15,138 nt of DNA from JBFWNZ01 sp050250795 (GTDB taxonomy: Bacteria > Pseudomonadota > Alphaproteobacteria > UBA8366), in the NCBI GenBank assembly GCA_050250795.1, contig JBFWNZ010000057.1, positions 1 through 15,138 of the forward strand, given 5' to 3'. Position 1 is the stretch's first letter. Each line of letters opens with the position of its first letter. Below the pieces are notes generated by a model. That model ran no database searches. It was not told the DNA's origin and saw only the letters and a list, made by a program, of their open reading frames with translations. Shown in pieces: positions 1 to 6,251 of this stretch. The position numbers and the translations under genes are program-made.

Positions 1-477
1 GTGGTGCAGCGCCTGCGCCCCGAGGCCGGCGAGCCGGGCGAGATCGTCGACCTGGCGGGACAGGTGCTGGGGCGGCATCAGGGCATCATCCATTACACGG
101 TCGGGCAGCGCCGCGGCCTCGGCATCGGCGGACGCAGCGAGGAGACCGAGCCGCTCTATGTCGTGCGGCTGGACGCGGCGGCGCGGCGCGTGGTGGTCGG
201 TCCGCGCGCGGCGCTGGGCAAGCCGGGGGTTCGGATCGCCGAGGTCAACTGGCTGGGCGCGCCGCCCGCCGGCCCCGTGCCGGTGCAGGTCAAGCTGCGC
301 TCGGCGATGGCGCCGGTGGCAGCATCGCTGGACCTGGACGGGCGGGGCGGCGGCAGGGTCGTCTTCGACGAGCCGCAGTTCGGCGTGGCGCCGGGGCAGG
401 CCTGCGTCGCCTATGACGGCGACCGCATGCTGGGCGGCGGCTGGATCGCGGCGGAACCGGCGCAGGCGGCGGCCTGA
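1..477 (+). CDS. mnmA: tRNA-specific 2-thiouridylase MnmA, C-terminal part (5' end outside window)
   Basis: This is the last 158 codons of a gene that enters from the left edge; the reading frame is open from base 1, so the GTG there is not a real start. MnmA thiolates U34 of Lys, Glu and Gln tRNAs in the cytoplasm, using sulfur relayed from a cysteine desulfurase. The visible part carries the family's C-terminal central and beta-barrel signature: GEIVDLAGQVLGRHQG, then HYTVGQRRGLGIGG, then a PLYVVRLD segment and a late QFGVAPGQACVAYDGDRMLGGGWI stretch split here across residues of about 125-150. The catalytic P-loop and cysteines would be upstream. The gene ends 9 bp before the convergent phosphatase gene, with no clear terminator between them. 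Identification is firm; only completeness is unknown. Confidence 0.93.
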   Translation: MVQRLRPEAGEPGEIVDLAGQVLGRHQGIIHYTVGQRRGLGIGGRSEETEPLYVVRLDAAARRVVVGPRAALGKPGVRIAEVNWLGAPPAGPVPVQVKLRSAMAPVAASLDLDGRGGGRVVFDEPQFGVAPGQACVAYDGDRMLGGGWIAAEPAQAAA

Positions 478-486
478 CCCGCGGGT

Positions 487-2508
487 TCACGAGCCGATCA
501 CGCCGCCATCCTCCTTGGCGATGACCACCGTCGCCGACCGTGGATAGCGGCCGCCGCCATCCGGCCAATGGCTTGCGAGGCGGCCGGCAGCGAAATCCTC
601 GGGCGTCGTCGTGGCGCCGGGATGCTGGATATTCACGAACATGGTGCGGCCGTCCGGCGTCATGGCGATACCGGTGATCTCCTGTCCGACCGGCCCGACC
701 AGGAAGCGCCGGACATCGCCGGTGCCGGGATCGGCGGCCAGCATCTGGTTGTTGCCGAAGGCGGCGTTGACGCCCTTGTACATGTCGCTCTCGCCGATAT
801 CGGTCTGAATCCACAGACGCCCCTGCGGGTCGAACCACAGCCCGTCCGGAGAGCCGAAGGCGGCCTCCGGCCCGAGCGGCCGGCCATCGGGGCCGCGGCC
901 TGATTCGGCATCGCCGCCGAGCAGGAAGATCGACCAGTCGAAGCGGGTGGCGGCATGGTCGCCGCCGGCCTCGGCCCAGCGCAGCACATGGCCGAAGACG
1001 TTGTTCGCGCGCGGGTTGGCGGCGTCCGTCTGGGCGGCGGTGCGGCGGGTGTTGTTGGTCAGCGCGAAATAGACCATGCCGGTGCGGGGATCGACCGCCC
1101 CCCATTCCGGCCGGTCCATCTTCGTCGCGCCGACCCGGTCGGCCGCGCTGCGGGCATTGACCAGGATGTCGGCCTGGCTGGCGAAGCCGTTCTCGGGCGT
1201 GAGGCCTCCCTGGCCGAAGACCAGCGGCAGCCAGGTGCCGGTGCCGTCGGGATCGAAGCGGGCGACGTAGAGGGTCATGTCGTCGAGCAGGCTGCCATCG
1301 GCGGTGGCGGGATCGTAGGGCCGGTTGCCGACCGCCTTGTAGATATGCTCGAAGCGGGCATCGTCGCCGGAATAGCAGACCACGGGCCGGCCGGGCACCG
1401 CCGGGGCGAAGACGATGCCTTCATGGCCGAAGCGGCCGAGGGCCGTGCGCTTGACCGGCATCGCGTCGGGATCGAAGGGGTCGATCTCGACCATCCAGCC
1501 GAAGCCGTTGGGTTCGTTTCGGTAGTCCTCGGCCGGACCGTTGCCGGTCGCCGAGGCGTCGAAGCGCGCGAAGGCGTCGCCGCCGCCGGCGACCCGCTCC
1601 CAGCGATAGCGCGAGGCCTCGGTCGGCACGCCGTAGCGCCGCTGCTCGCGCGGCAGGTCGGGCTTGCCGTCGCGCCGGTCGCCGTTGCGGAAGTAGCCGG
1701 CCCAGTTCTCCTCGGCCGTCAGATAGGTGTTCCAGGGCGTGGCGCCGCCGGCGCAGTTGTTCAGCGTGCCGCGCACGCGCGTGCCGTCCGGGCTGTAGCG
1801 CGTGTGCAGGAAGGCGGTGCCGGCGACCGGGCCGGAAAAACGTGCCGGAGTGAGGCCGGTGACGCGGCGGTTGCGCGGGTCGCGCTGCACCGTCCACAGC
1901 CCGTCGAGGCCGCGGGCGACCCGCACCACGCTGACGCCATGGGCATTGATCTCCTTCAGCGCCTGCTCCGGCGCGCGCGCGTCCCTCGGTCCGGGGACGT
2001 CGTCGCCGTCGAGGGCGCTGCCCGCGGCCGCGGCATGAAGCAGCCGCGGCTCGACATATTCGTGATTGATCACGAGGAAGCCGTCGGTCGAACTGCCGTC
2101 GATGGGGAAGAAATGCATGCCGTCATGGTGCATGCCCATCTGCATGGCCTGTTCGGCGCCGCTGTTGTCCGGGCGGAAGCGCGGATAGGTGCCGGCGATC
2201 GGCTCGCCCCAGGGCACCAGCACCTGCATCCGGTAGCCGGGCGGAACCGTGACGGTGTCGGCGACGCCGGTCGCCACCGCGCGGAAGCCCAGCAGCGACG
2301 CGGCCTGGGCCCGGCGCCGGCCGAGCCCGGCCACGGGAAGGGCCGTGCAGAACAGGGCCGCCAGCGTGCCGGCCAGGCCGCGCCCCAGCAGGCGCCGCCG
2401 GTCGAGCATCGAGGCGAGGACGGCCTCGAAGGCCGGGGCGGGGGCCTCGGCAGGCACGGATGCCGTCGGTGTCCGGCGTCCTGGTTGGCGGCGTTCGGGC
2501 TTCGGCAT
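487..2508 (-). CDS. phoX: PhoX-family (DUF839) secreted alkaline phosphatase
   Basis: This 673-aa protein resembles PhoX-type phosphatases, which are Ca/Fe-dependent periplasmic or surface enzymes that release phosphate from phosphoesters. The N-terminus has a twin-arginine motif (RRRLLG, residues 37-42) followed by a hydrophobic stretch and an AQA-type cleavage site near residue 69, so Tat export of a folded cofactor-loaded enzyme is expected. Family-like blocks follow: FLVINHEYVEPRL, NNCAGGATPWNTYLTAEEN, GRFGHEG, VVCYSGDD, and near the end SPDGLWFDPQGRLWIQTD and FLVGPVGQEITG. The ATG at 2508 has an AGGAG ribosome site 6-7 nt upstream. A candidate Pho box lies about 54 bp upstream. It is encoded opposite to mnmA and outside the mobile DNA, so it is probably core genome. 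Family assignment is strong; the exact substrate is not determined. Confidence 0.88.
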   Translation of the reverse strand: MPKPERRQPGRRTPTASVPAEAPAPAFEAVLASMLDRRRLLGRGLAGTLAALFCTALPVAGLGRRRAQAASLLGFRAVATGVADTVTVPPGYRMQVLVPWGEPIAGTYPRFRPDNSGAEQAMQMGMHHDGMHFFPIDGSSTDGFLVINHEYVEPRLLHAAAAGSALDGDDVPGPRDARAPEQALKEINAHGVSVVRVARGLDGLWTVQRDPRNRRVTGLTPARFSGPVAGTAFLHTRYSPDGTRVRGTLNNCAGGATPWNTYLTAEENWAGYFRNGDRRDGKPDLPREQRRYGVPTEASRYRWERVAGGGDAFARFDASATGNGPAEDYRNEPNGFGWMVEIDPFDPDAMPVKRTALGRFGHEGIVFAPAVPGRPVVCYSGDDARFEHIYKAVGNRPYDPATADGSLLDDMTLYVARFDPDGTGTWLPLVFGQGGLTPENGFASQADILVNARSAADRVGATKMDRPEWGAVDPRTGMVYFALTNNTRRTAAQTDAANPRANNVFGHVLRWAEAGGDHAATRFDWSIFLLGGDAESGRGPDGRPLGPEAAFGSPDGLWFDPQGRLWIQTDIGESDMYKGVNAAFGNNQMLAADPGTGDVRRFLVGPVGQEITGIAMTPDGRTMFVNIQHPGATTTPEDFAAGRLASHWPDGGGRYPRSATVVIAKEDGGVIGS

Positions 2509-2561
2509 CGGATGCTCCTGCTGTGTGCGCGGCCTTCCTACGCCGAACCCCGGAAGCGGCG

Positions 2562-2579
2562 ATGGCGGAACGGTGACAG
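2562..2579 (-). promoter_or_regulatory. candidate Pho box upstream of phoX
   Basis: Read on the minus strand, the 18 bases are CTGTCAC-CGTT-CCGCCAT. These are two 7-bp direct half-sites spaced by 4 bp, the layout of PhoB boxes (consensus half-site CTGTCAT). They match 6/7 and 5/7. The site sits about 54 bp before the phosphatase start, and a phosphatase is a usual PhoB target. One site in GC-rich DNA can arise by chance, so this is a reasoned candidate. Confidence 0.42.
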
Positions 2580-2619
2580 ATTGAAGATAGGACGCGCCGG
2601 CGCCGGGGCGCGGCCATGC

Positions 2620-2648
2620 TTGACAGGCCGACGGCCGGGCCTTATCTG
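2620..2648 (+). promoter_or_regulatory. sigma-70-type promoter of tRNA-Met
   Basis: A perfect -35 box TTGACA (2620-2625) is followed after exactly 17 bp by TATCTG (2643-2648). Transcription would begin about 6-8 nt later, a few bases before the mature tRNA 5' end at 2662. Such consensus promoters are normal for stable RNA genes. Confidence 0.65.
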
Positions 2649-2661
2649 CTACGCACCCTGA

Positions 2662-2738
2662 GGCGGAGTAGCTCAGTTGGTTAGAGCAGCGGAATCATAA
2701 TCCGCGTGTCGGGGGTTCAAGTCCCTCCTCCGCTACCA
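2662..2738 (+). tRNA. tRNA-Met (CAT), elongator type
   Basis: The 77-nt cloverleaf is complete with an encoded CCA. The acceptor stem GGCGGAG pairs with CTCCGCT (first pair G-U). The D-arm is AGCTCAGTTGGTTAGAGC. The anticodon stem GCGGA/TCCGC encloses the loop ATCATAA, giving anticodon CAT at 2696-2698. The T-arm is GGGGGTTCAAGTCCCTC. The sequence matches alphaproteobacterial elongator tRNA-Met; it lacks the three G-C pairs of initiator tRNA, and a lysidine-modified Ile2 tRNA is less likely. The 3' half (2695-2738) doubles as the end of the recombinase gene on the opposite strand, marking this gene as the integration site of the neighbouring element. Confidence 0.95.
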
Positions 2739-4314
2739 ACTTCAGCATAAGAGCGGGGTCGGGTGTTCTATGCCCGTTCGCTAAGGCCAGTATGCTGACA
2801 AGGGCGCCGTGGAGTTCTATTCGTAGTTCTCCACGGCGCTCGCCAGCATGCAGCACAATTCGGTCAATCATCGAGCGCAGGATGGCCATGGACTCGGTAC
2901 GTGTATCCGGAGCGTTTAGCGCCGTCTGGAGATCCCCGATTATCTTGCGATAGCGTTCAGGCAGGTTCGGGTGAATTTCCAGCACCCGGTCGTCGTCGGC
3001 CGACGCGATATCCGCCTTCAGAGCAACCTGCCGGGCTTCAAGGTCCCGTAGTCGGGCCATGAGGTTGACTGCATCGCCGCCCGTCTCGATGGCTTCGACG
3101 ATACGGCCGATCCTGGCCGTGACATCCCGCAGTTCCTTGACCGCCGAGTCGCGCAGTCGGCCCTTCTCCGCCTTCCGCCGCCGCGCTTCAGCGTGATACT
3201 CCCGAACGAATTCGGCAATTGCTTCAGGCCGCAGCAGGTGTTCGCGCATGCCTGCGAGGACGCGGTCTTCCAGCTTTCGGATTGAAATGGTCCGGTTGTT
3301 ATCGCAGGTGCCGGATTCCCGGTGCGCGACGCAGCCCATCCGATCAGAGCCAATCACTGTATAGGATCCGCCGCAGCGGCCACAGAAGGCGAGGCCTGAC
3401 AGCAGCCGGCGCGGCCGGCGGCGATCGCGCAGCGGCTTGTGGGCCTGACGTGTCTTGATCTCCTGGCAGCGATCCCATGTATCCTGGGACACGATGCGCA
3501 GGTCGGGCGCTTCCACAACTACCCAATCCCGTGGGGGATTCGGCCGCGACAGGCGCTTACCCGTCTCCGGATCGCGGACCATGCGGACCCTGTTGTAGAT
3601 CAGGAAACCTGCATACGCCTCGTTGTAGAGGAAGCCGTGGCGGCGCTGGCGGTTGCCACTGATCGTGCTCGTCCACCAGGGCCCGCCGGTCGGGCCGGGG
3701 ACACCATCGCGGTTCAGGCTGGTGGCGATGGTGCGTGCTGCTGCACCGCCGGCATACTCGTCGAAGATGCGCCGCACGATGGCGGCTTGTTCCGGATTGA
3801 TCCGTCGTTTGCCGCGCACCAAGTTCCCGTCTGCATCCAGCTCCCGGACCACGTCATAGCCGTAGGAAAGCCCCCCAGGGGAGAACCCGGCAGCGATGCG
3901 GCCGCGCTGGCCGCGCCTGATTTTGTCTGCAAGATGCTTCAGGTAAAGCGCATTCATGGTGCCGGCCATGCCGACATGCAGTTCTGATATCTCTCCTTCG
4001 CTCAGAGACAGGATTGGCACATCGGCGTGGCGCAGCCGCTTGAAGATGCTCGCAGTGTCCTCCTGGTCCCGCGACAGGCGATCCAGTGCTTCAGTCAGCA
4101 CGATTTCGAAACGCCGGTCGCGGGCGTCCGCCAGAAGCCTCTGGAGACTGGGTCGCGAAGCGGCGTGCGAGCCGGAAAGGGCGTAGTCAGCGTAGACGTC
4201 GATGATTTGGTGTCCGTCGCGATCGGCACGCTCGCGACACATCCGCACCTGATCCTCGATTGATTGAGCGGATTGCAGATCGCTGGAATAGCGCGCGTAG
4301 ATAGCGGCCCGCAT
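2695..4314 (-). CDS. large serine recombinase (integrase) ending inside tRNA-Met
   Basis: This 539-aa protein would catalyse integration and excision of the element through a 5'-phosphoserine link. The resolvase domain (about residues 1-145) starts AAIYARYSSD, with the catalytic Ser10 and Arg8 in the classic spacing. The recombinase domain covers about 170-290. A zinc ribbon holds C311, C314, C328 and C337, and a coiled-coil helix runs at about 375-445. The ATG at 4314 has AGGAG 8 nt upstream. The last 14 residues, ending EEGLEPPTRGL, are encoded by the antisense of the tRNA 3' half, and the stop codon complements T2695-A2697, partly the anticodon. This overlap is typical of integrases whose att core is a tRNA gene. 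A 54-codon ORF ends 3 bp upstream, so the two are probably co-transcribed. Confidence 0.92.
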   Translation of the reverse strand: MRAAIYARYSSDLQSAQSIEDQVRMCRERADRDGHQIIDVYADYALSGSHAASRPSLQRLLADARDRRFEIVLTEALDRLSRDQEDTASIFKRLRHADVPILSLSEGEISELHVGMAGTMNALYLKHLADKIRRGQRGRIAAGFSPGGLSYGYDVVRELDADGNLVRGKRRINPEQAAIVRRIFDEYAGGAAARTIATSLNRDGVPGPTGGPWWTSTISGNRQRRHGFLYNEAYAGFLIYNRVRMVRDPETGKRLSRPNPPRDWVVVEAPDLRIVSQDTWDRCQEIKTRQAHKPLRDRRRPRRLLSGLAFCGRCGGSYTVIGSDRMGCVAHRESGTCDNNRTISIRKLEDRVLAGMREHLLRPEAIAEFVREYHAEARRRKAEKGRLRDSAVKELRDVTARIGRIVEAIETGGDAVNLMARLRDLEARQVALKADIASADDDRVLEIHPNLPERYRKIIGDLQTALNAPDTRTESMAILRSMIDRIVLHAGERRGELRIELHGALVSILALANGHRTPDPALMLKLVAEEGLEPPTRGL

Positions 4315-4317
4315 TGC

Positions 4318-4482
4318 CTACTCCTGATCAGCCGCCGACTGCGGATCGTCCTGACACGGGGCAGCTTCACGTATCGCCATATCTTGCGCCACGGCTAGCC
4401 TCGCCAGCAAGCGCACAAGCGCCATAGTTGGATCCTCCTGCGCACCTAGCAACTTCCGGACATCGCGGTCAGAGGTATCCAT
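4318..4482 (-). CDS. small hypothetical protein upstream of the recombinase (54 aa)
   Basis: This short ORF begins MDTSDRDVRKLLGAQED, ends DDPQSAADQE, and stops with TAG 3 bp before the recombinase ATG, so its stop region carries the recombinase ribosome site. I do not recognise a family. The protein would be small, mixed-charge, probably helical in the middle (MALVRLLARLAVAQDM) and acidic at the end. The start is uncertain: the ATG at 4482 has no clear ribosome site, whereas the internal ATG at 4425 has AGGAGG 8 nt upstream and would give a 35-aa product. Tight coupling suggests a role linked to the recombinase, for example a regulator or directionality partner, but this is only inference. 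Confidence 0.5.
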   Translation of the reverse strand: MDTSDRDVRKLLGAQEDPTMALVRLLARLAVAQDMAIREAAPCQDDPQSAADQE

Positions 4483-4909
4483 TGGCGTCGGTCAGAGGGC
4501 AGTGGCCCCTTTCGTACCTCCTGGACAGGCAGAACAATCGGCAAAAAGCCAATTCAGAATCCCAACCCGGCTATTGCCCCTGAAACGGTGCCCAATCAGG
4601 GGACCCGCGTGCAGTAGCCCGATGCCCCGGGCTGAAGCATTGGGGGAGGACACATGGGAGAGACCGGGCATGCTTTCGCGGCCGACCGCTGTCGGTTGGA
4701 CATGTGACGATCCTCAGAAGTGGGGGAGGGAGCCTGTATCTCCCGCAACTTAGCAAGCGCGCGGGGAGGGCCGCTCAGACAAGGTCAAGCCTGTCCATTT
4801 GGATAACCAATCTCCCCCATTCCTGATGGGCGATTGGTATATCAATGCGGGAAGCCCCAGCCGCCTCGTCAGGTACAAAACGTTAAATGACAGTCAGCGA
4901 GCGCGCCGC
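4483..4909. other. intergenic region upstream of the recombinase operon
   Basis: No convincing gene is seen on either strand. The stretch holds a dyad at 4806-4838 (ACCAATC ... GATTGGT, with an inner CCCAT/ATGGG pair), which could be an operator or the foot of a transcript. Short ORFs here lack ribosome sites and coding character. Confidence 0.5.
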
Positions 4910-5254
4910 AATGCAGAGACGCATGCGGCACGAAAAAGGCCCGCACCCAGATGAGATGCGAACTTTTTTAGGATGCCAACAGTGTGTCAAATTTTTTCCG
5001 CAATGTCAACTGCTGTTGCAGTGCCGCTTTTTCTCTGGCCCCAGCCGGCATGTTGCATGCCGAGATGACGGCTTCCCCTGGCGCCCGACTCCGACTAGCG
5101 GGACCAGGTCGAGTGATCGCCTTCGATCTGGACGCCGATCCAGTTCACGATGGGGTTAGCCAGGAGGCATGAGGCTTCAAGAGGGTTTCATGAGGGTTTT
5201 GCGAAAACCATCATGGCAAATAATCTCTTTAATATCATATGCATACATCATGGT
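4910..5254. repeat. ~345-bp direct repeat, copy 1
   Basis: This block aligns over its whole length with 5551-5898, at about three-quarters identity by eye with small indels. Each copy holds, in order: a terminator-like stem-loop, an invariant 25-bp AT-rich core (here 4985-5009, beginning TGTCAAATTTTTTCC), a GC-rich middle, and a palindrome of ATGAGGGTTTT units (here 5189-5215, one mismatch). On the minus strand both copies can encode a tail LTLRKKFD-T/S-L-L/F-AS followed by a stop and then the stem-loop, which may be the 3' end of an old gene. Frameshifts and stops elsewhere argue against a functional product. Confidence 0.75.
4933..4969. terminator. degenerate rho-independent-like terminator in repeat copy 1
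   Basis: AAAAAGGCCCGCA and TGCGAACTTTTTT flank an 11-nt loop. Two C-A mismatches weaken the stem compared with copy 2. The A-run/T-run symmetry would make it bidirectional. Confidence 0.4.
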
Positions 5255-5414
5255 CATGAGGGTTATGATAGTTTTAGTCAACCTCTACGCACGCGCGCGC
5301 CCATACGCGCCCATACGCGGCGGCCAAACAAACCCTCATAACCCTCATAACCCTCATAGAGGTCTGATTCAAAGCCACTTTTTGCCCATGATAGTTTATG
5401 AGGGTTATGAGGGT
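5189..5414. repeat. 9-bp ATGAGGGTT-type repeats in direct and inverted array
   Basis: Units related to ATGAGGGTT(A/T) recur. A palindrome of them lies at 5189-5215 and a single copy at about 5255-5264. Three exact tandem units ACCCTCATA (the complementary strand) lie at 5332-5358, and two tandem units TATGAGGGT in opposite orientation lie at 5397-5414. The two clusters can pair across a ~38-nt loop. The 9-bp period makes the translations look like NPHNPHNPH or YEGYEGYEG, but no gene signals accompany those frames. The layout resembles iterons or a protein-binding array of a replication or control region. Confidence 0.7.
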
Positions 5415-5572
5415 TTGCTACTATGTATTGTATTTCTTTCTCTTCCATTACCGTTCTGATTTTGACACGTCTCATGTGCCCTTCCCCCATTGCGACAGCA
5501 CGAGGGCATCAGGCTGCCGCATGTGAGTCCCGAGCGCATATCGGCGCTGCAATGTAGGGACCTATGCGGCAC

Positions 5573-5611
5573 AAAAAAGGCCCGCACCCAGATGAGATGC
5601 GAGCCTTTTTA
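5573..5611. terminator. bidirectional rho-independent-like terminator in repeat copy 2
   Basis: AAAAAAGGCCCGCA pairs with TGCGAGCCTTTTT (one C-A mismatch) around an 11-nt loop. A-run and T-run flank the GC stem, so it would end transcripts from both directions. Confidence 0.6.
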
Positions 5612-5833
5612 GGATGCGAACAGGCTGTCAAATTTTTTCCGCAATGTCAAACAGCCGTTGGATCACCGCTATTGCTCGAACCTCAAGCCGGCACGCTGCA
5701 TGCCGAGTTGACGGCTTCCTCCGGCGCCCGACTCTGCCGAGCGGGACCAGTTTGCGTCATGGGCTTCGACCCGAACGCCGATCCAACTCACGATGGGGTT
5801 AGCCAAGGAGGCATGAGGGTTTCAAGAGGGTTT

Positions 5834-5860
5834 CAGGAGGGTTTTGTGAAAACCCTCCTG
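5834..5860. repeat. perfect 12-bp palindrome with 3-nt centre
   Basis: CAGGAGGGTTTT, GTG, AAAACCCTCCTG. The equivalent in copy 1 (5189-5215) has one mismatch, so the symmetry has been retained while the surroundings diverged. It is a candidate binding site for a dimeric protein or a cruciform, built from the same unit as the neighbouring 9-bp repeats. Confidence 0.7.
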
Positions 5861-5960
5861 GTAAATAATGGTTTAATTTCATATGCATGCCTCATGGTGG
5901 CCTGCTGCCGGTTTCGTGGACACGAAGATAAGATCGTGACCATGGAACTGGAGAGTGGAT

Positions 5961-6251
5961 ATGACGAGACGGAAGTTCAGCCGCGAGTTCAAAGTCGAGG
6001 CCGTCAGGCTGGTGACGGATCGAGGTGTTGCGGTGGCACAGGCGGCGCGTGACCTCGATGTTGCGGATAGCGTGCTGCGGCGGTGGATGCGGGAGCTGAC
6101 GGCAGCGCCTGTGGCGGCCTTTCCCGGGAACGGGCAGATGCGGGCCGATCTGGCCGAGATCGCGGCGCTGAAGAAAGAGGTCGCCCGGCTTCGGGCGGAG
6201 CGTGACATCCTGAAGAAGGCGGCAGCTTTTTTCGCGCGCGAGGCGATATGA
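5961..6251 (+). CDS. IS3-family transposase OrfA (helix-turn-helix)
   Basis: This protein of about 96 aa begins MTRRKFSREFKVEAVRLV, the typical N-terminal helix-turn-helix of IS3 OrfA that binds the element ends. It continues with the leucine-zipper stretch EIAALKKEVARLRAERDILKKAAAFF used for multimerisation. I choose the ATG at 5961 because GGAGAG lies 5 nt upstream; a GTG at 5955 is in frame but less well placed. The stop TGA overlaps the ATG of orfB (ATGA at 6248-6251). The heptamer T TTT TTC at 6227-6233 lies in the correct frame for a programmed -1 shift that would fuse OrfA to OrfB. Confidence 0.9.
   Translation: MTRRKFSREFKVEAVRLVTDRGVAVAQAARDLDVADSVLRRWMRELTAAPVAAFPGNGQMRADLAEIAALKKEVARLRAERDILKKAAAFFAREAI
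6227..6233 (+). promoter_or_regulatory. programmed -1 frameshift heptamer of the IS3 element
   Basis: T TTT TTC fits the X XXY YYZ pattern in the orfA frame (codons GCT TTT TTC). After slipping back one base, reading continues CGC GCG CGA GGC GAT ATG AGG, which is the orfB frame. No downstream pseudoknot was worked out. Confidence 0.6.

Larger units (their letters stand above)
5551..5898. repeat. ~345-bp direct repeat, copy 2 (cut by the IS3 element)
   Basis: This is the second copy of the block at 4910-5254. The terminator stem is better preserved, the 25-bp core is identical (5626-5650), and the palindrome at 5834-5860 is perfect. Copy 1 continues past its CATGGT into more ATGAGGGTT repeats, while copy 2 is interrupted exactly there by the IS3 left end, so its continuation is lost or displaced. 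Confidence 0.75.

Noticed and set aside
955..2661. 568-codon open frame on the plus strand
   Set aside because: It is the antisense mirror of phoX in GC-rich DNA; composition is Ala/Gly/Arg-rich without family motifs, while the minus strand gives a clear PhoX.
5332..5414. CRISPR array
   Set aside because: Units are 9 bp, contiguous or inverted, with no spacers and no cas genes.
5169..5490. ORFs on both strands with NPHNPHNPH or YEGYEGYEG repeats
   Set aside because: The repeats come from 9-bp DNA units read in any frame; no ribosome site or non-repetitive domain supports a protein.
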